A DNA stretch of 64,000 nt, taken from the NCBI RefSeq assembly GCF_035917675.1, contig NZ_CP109104.1, positions 8,866,001 to 8,930,000 of the forward strand, given 5' to 3'. Shown here one piece after another: positions 62,975 to 64,000 of the stretch. The translations under genes and the position numbers were made by a program. This DNA is from Streptomyces sp. NBC_01775 (GTDB lineage: Bacteria > Actinomycetota > Actinomycetes > Streptomycetales > Streptomycetaceae). The stretch's first letter is position 1; each line of letters opens with the position of its first letter. Below the pieces are notes generated by a model. The model was not told the origin of the DNA. It was given only the letters and a program-made list of their open reading frames with translations, and did not search any database.

Positions 62975-64000
62975 GTGAACAGACGGAAGGCGGCCATAGC
63001 CGCAGCCGGCACCATCGCCGCCGGAGCCCTGACCACGGGCCTCATAGCCGTCCCGTCCGCGTTCGCGGGCGGCAGCGCGGCCCCGCAGGACACGTCCGCC
63101 AAGCAGCGACCCGGCTCCGCCGAAGCACACGGCGTCAAGAAGGCCGCTGCCCGCGCCGCGCGCGCGGGCATCGACTGGAAGGACTGCCCCGCCGACTGGG
63201 ACATCAAGGCACCCGTCCAGTGCGGCTGGGTCACCGTCCCGCTCGACTACACCAAGCCCGACGGCAAGACCATCAAGATCGCCGTCGACCGGGCGCGCAG
63301 CACCGGCGGCAAGGACAAGCGGCAAGGCTCCCTGGTCTACAACCCCGGCGGTCCCGGCGGCTCGGGGATGGCCTTCCCCAAGCGCATACCCGACAAGAAC
63401 CCCCTGTGGGCCAAGGCCGCCACCGCCTACGACTTCGTCGGCTTCGACCCGCGCGGCGTCGGCCACTCCGCGCCGATCTCCTGTGCCGACCCCCAGGAGT
63501 GGGTCAAGGCCCCCAAGGCCGACCCGGTTCCCGACAGCGAGGCCGACAAGAGCGCCCAGCGCAAGCTCGCCAAGGAGTACGCGGACGGCTGCAAGGAGCG
63601 CAGCGGCGCCCTGCTGGCCCAGATGACGACGCCCAACGCGGCCCGCGACCTCGACGTCATCCGCGCGGCTCTCGGCGACAAGAAGCTGAACTTCCTCGGC
63701 GTCTCCTACGGCACCTACATGGGGGCCGTCTACGCCGAGCTGTTCCCCGGCCACGTCCGCCGGATGATCACCGACAGCGTGGTCAACCCCTCGCCGAAGA
63801 AGGTCTGGTACGACGTCAACCTCGACCAGGACATCGCCTTCCAGACCCGTTGGGAGGACTGGAAGAAGTGGGTGGCCAAGCACGACGACGTCTACGGCAT
63901 CGGCTCCACGCCCGACAAGATCGAGGCCAAGTGGCGCGAGCTGCGCGCCACCGCCAAGAAGGACCCGGTCGGGGGCGTCGTCGGCCCGTCCGAGCTGCTG
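62975..64000 (+). CDS. Secreted tripeptidyl aminopeptidase-like alpha/beta hydrolase (partial)
   Basis: 342 residues are visible; the right edge cuts the gene. The signal peptide is MNRRKAAIAAAGTIAAGALT then TGLIAVPSAFAGG with cleavage after FAG or AFA. Mature enzyme motifs: oxyanion NPGGPGGSG, VGFDPRGVGHSAP and the nucleophile elbow GVSYGTYMG. These define the Streptomyces tripeptidyl aminopeptidase (S33) family, which cleaves N-terminal tripeptides outside the cell. The catalytic Asp and His should lie beyond the edge. GTG start after GAGGGGGG. Confidence 0.92.
   Translation, partial: MNRRKAAIAAAGTIAAGALTTGLIAVPSAFAGGSAAPQDTSAKQRPGSAEAHGVKKAAARAARAGIDWKDCPADWDIKAPVQCGWVTVPLDYTKPDGKTIKIAVDRARSTGGKDKRQGSLVYNPGGPGGSGMAFPKRIPDKNPLWAKAATAYDFVGFDPRGVGHSAPISCADPQEWVKAPKADPVPDSEADKSAQRKLAKEYADGCKERSGALLAQMTTPNAARDLDVIRAALGDKKLNFLGVSYGTYMGAVYAELFPGHVRRMITDSVVNPSPKKVWYDVNLDQDIAFQTRWEDWKKWVAKHDDVYGIGSTPDKIEAKWRELRATAKKDPVGGVVGPSELL

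Overview
The window is high-GC DNA with GTG and TTG starts, GGAGG-type ribosome sites, 4-8 bp start/stop overlaps and many actinomycete families (DUF397, DUF5753, DUF6328, DUF1737, DUF1990, ECF41 sigma factor, ureABCFGD without ureE). It is a Streptomyces or close relative. The order purB - bio genes - WhiJ-type trio - urease - tripeptidyl aminopeptidase matches what I recall of a conserved chromosomal stretch in Streptomyces coelicolor. Most of the window is therefore ordinary chromosome.

Layout: 0-18 kb is housekeeping and metabolic (spermidine synthase-like fragment, thioesterase, DedA, gamma-carbonic anhydrase, transporter with a divergent cupin regulator, YbaK, sbcD-sbcC, DUF885 peptidase, acetyltransferases). 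18.2-24.7 kb is an accessory patch. It holds a truncated metallo-hydrolase, remnants of four different transposase families (IS630-like, a second DDE type, Tn3-like, TnpB), a stray piece of an acetolactate synthase small-subunit gene, a protein made of two copies of one unknown domain, an unknown 238-residue protein that may be 5'-truncated, a drug-efflux MFS and a PPP-type phosphatase. 24.7-44 kb returns to conserved genes: phoD, a 1024-residue TPR-like protein, hydrolase and ECF41 sigma factor, SDR, GntR and ROK regulators, mug, purB, CNNM/CBS proteins, an LLM oxidoreductase and an MFS exporter. 43.8-44.4 kb is a ribbon-helix-helix/Fic toxin-antitoxin pair. 44.5-49.8 kb is the biotin locus (bioB-bioA-bioD facing bioF). 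49.9-51.8 kb is a DUF397/XRE-DUF5753/HATPase developmental trio. 53.5-54.9 kb has a clpP paralogue sharing a promoter region with a lone Phd/YefM antitoxin. 55-58 kb has a secreted M28 aminopeptidase and a permease/TetR pair with two matching operators. 58.0-62.8 kb is the urease operon, followed by a secreted tripeptidyl aminopeptidase cut by the right edge.

Control elements visible by eye include a DasR-like palindrome on the -35 of a GntR gene, a palindrome upstream of an SDR gene, three half-sites between a DMT transporter and its cupin regulator, paired TetR sites, a 9-bp-phased repeat before the antitoxin gene, and a strong bidirectional terminator. Several convergent gene junctions carry short tandem repeats, a pattern worth testing genome-wide.

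I found no obvious new multi-gene system. The best leads are the tandem-domain protein and unknown gene in the mobile-element graveyard, the clpP/antitoxin shared promoter with its small clpP co-operon partner, and the Fic toxin with a non-canonical motif. All family calls are from reading translations, without database searches.
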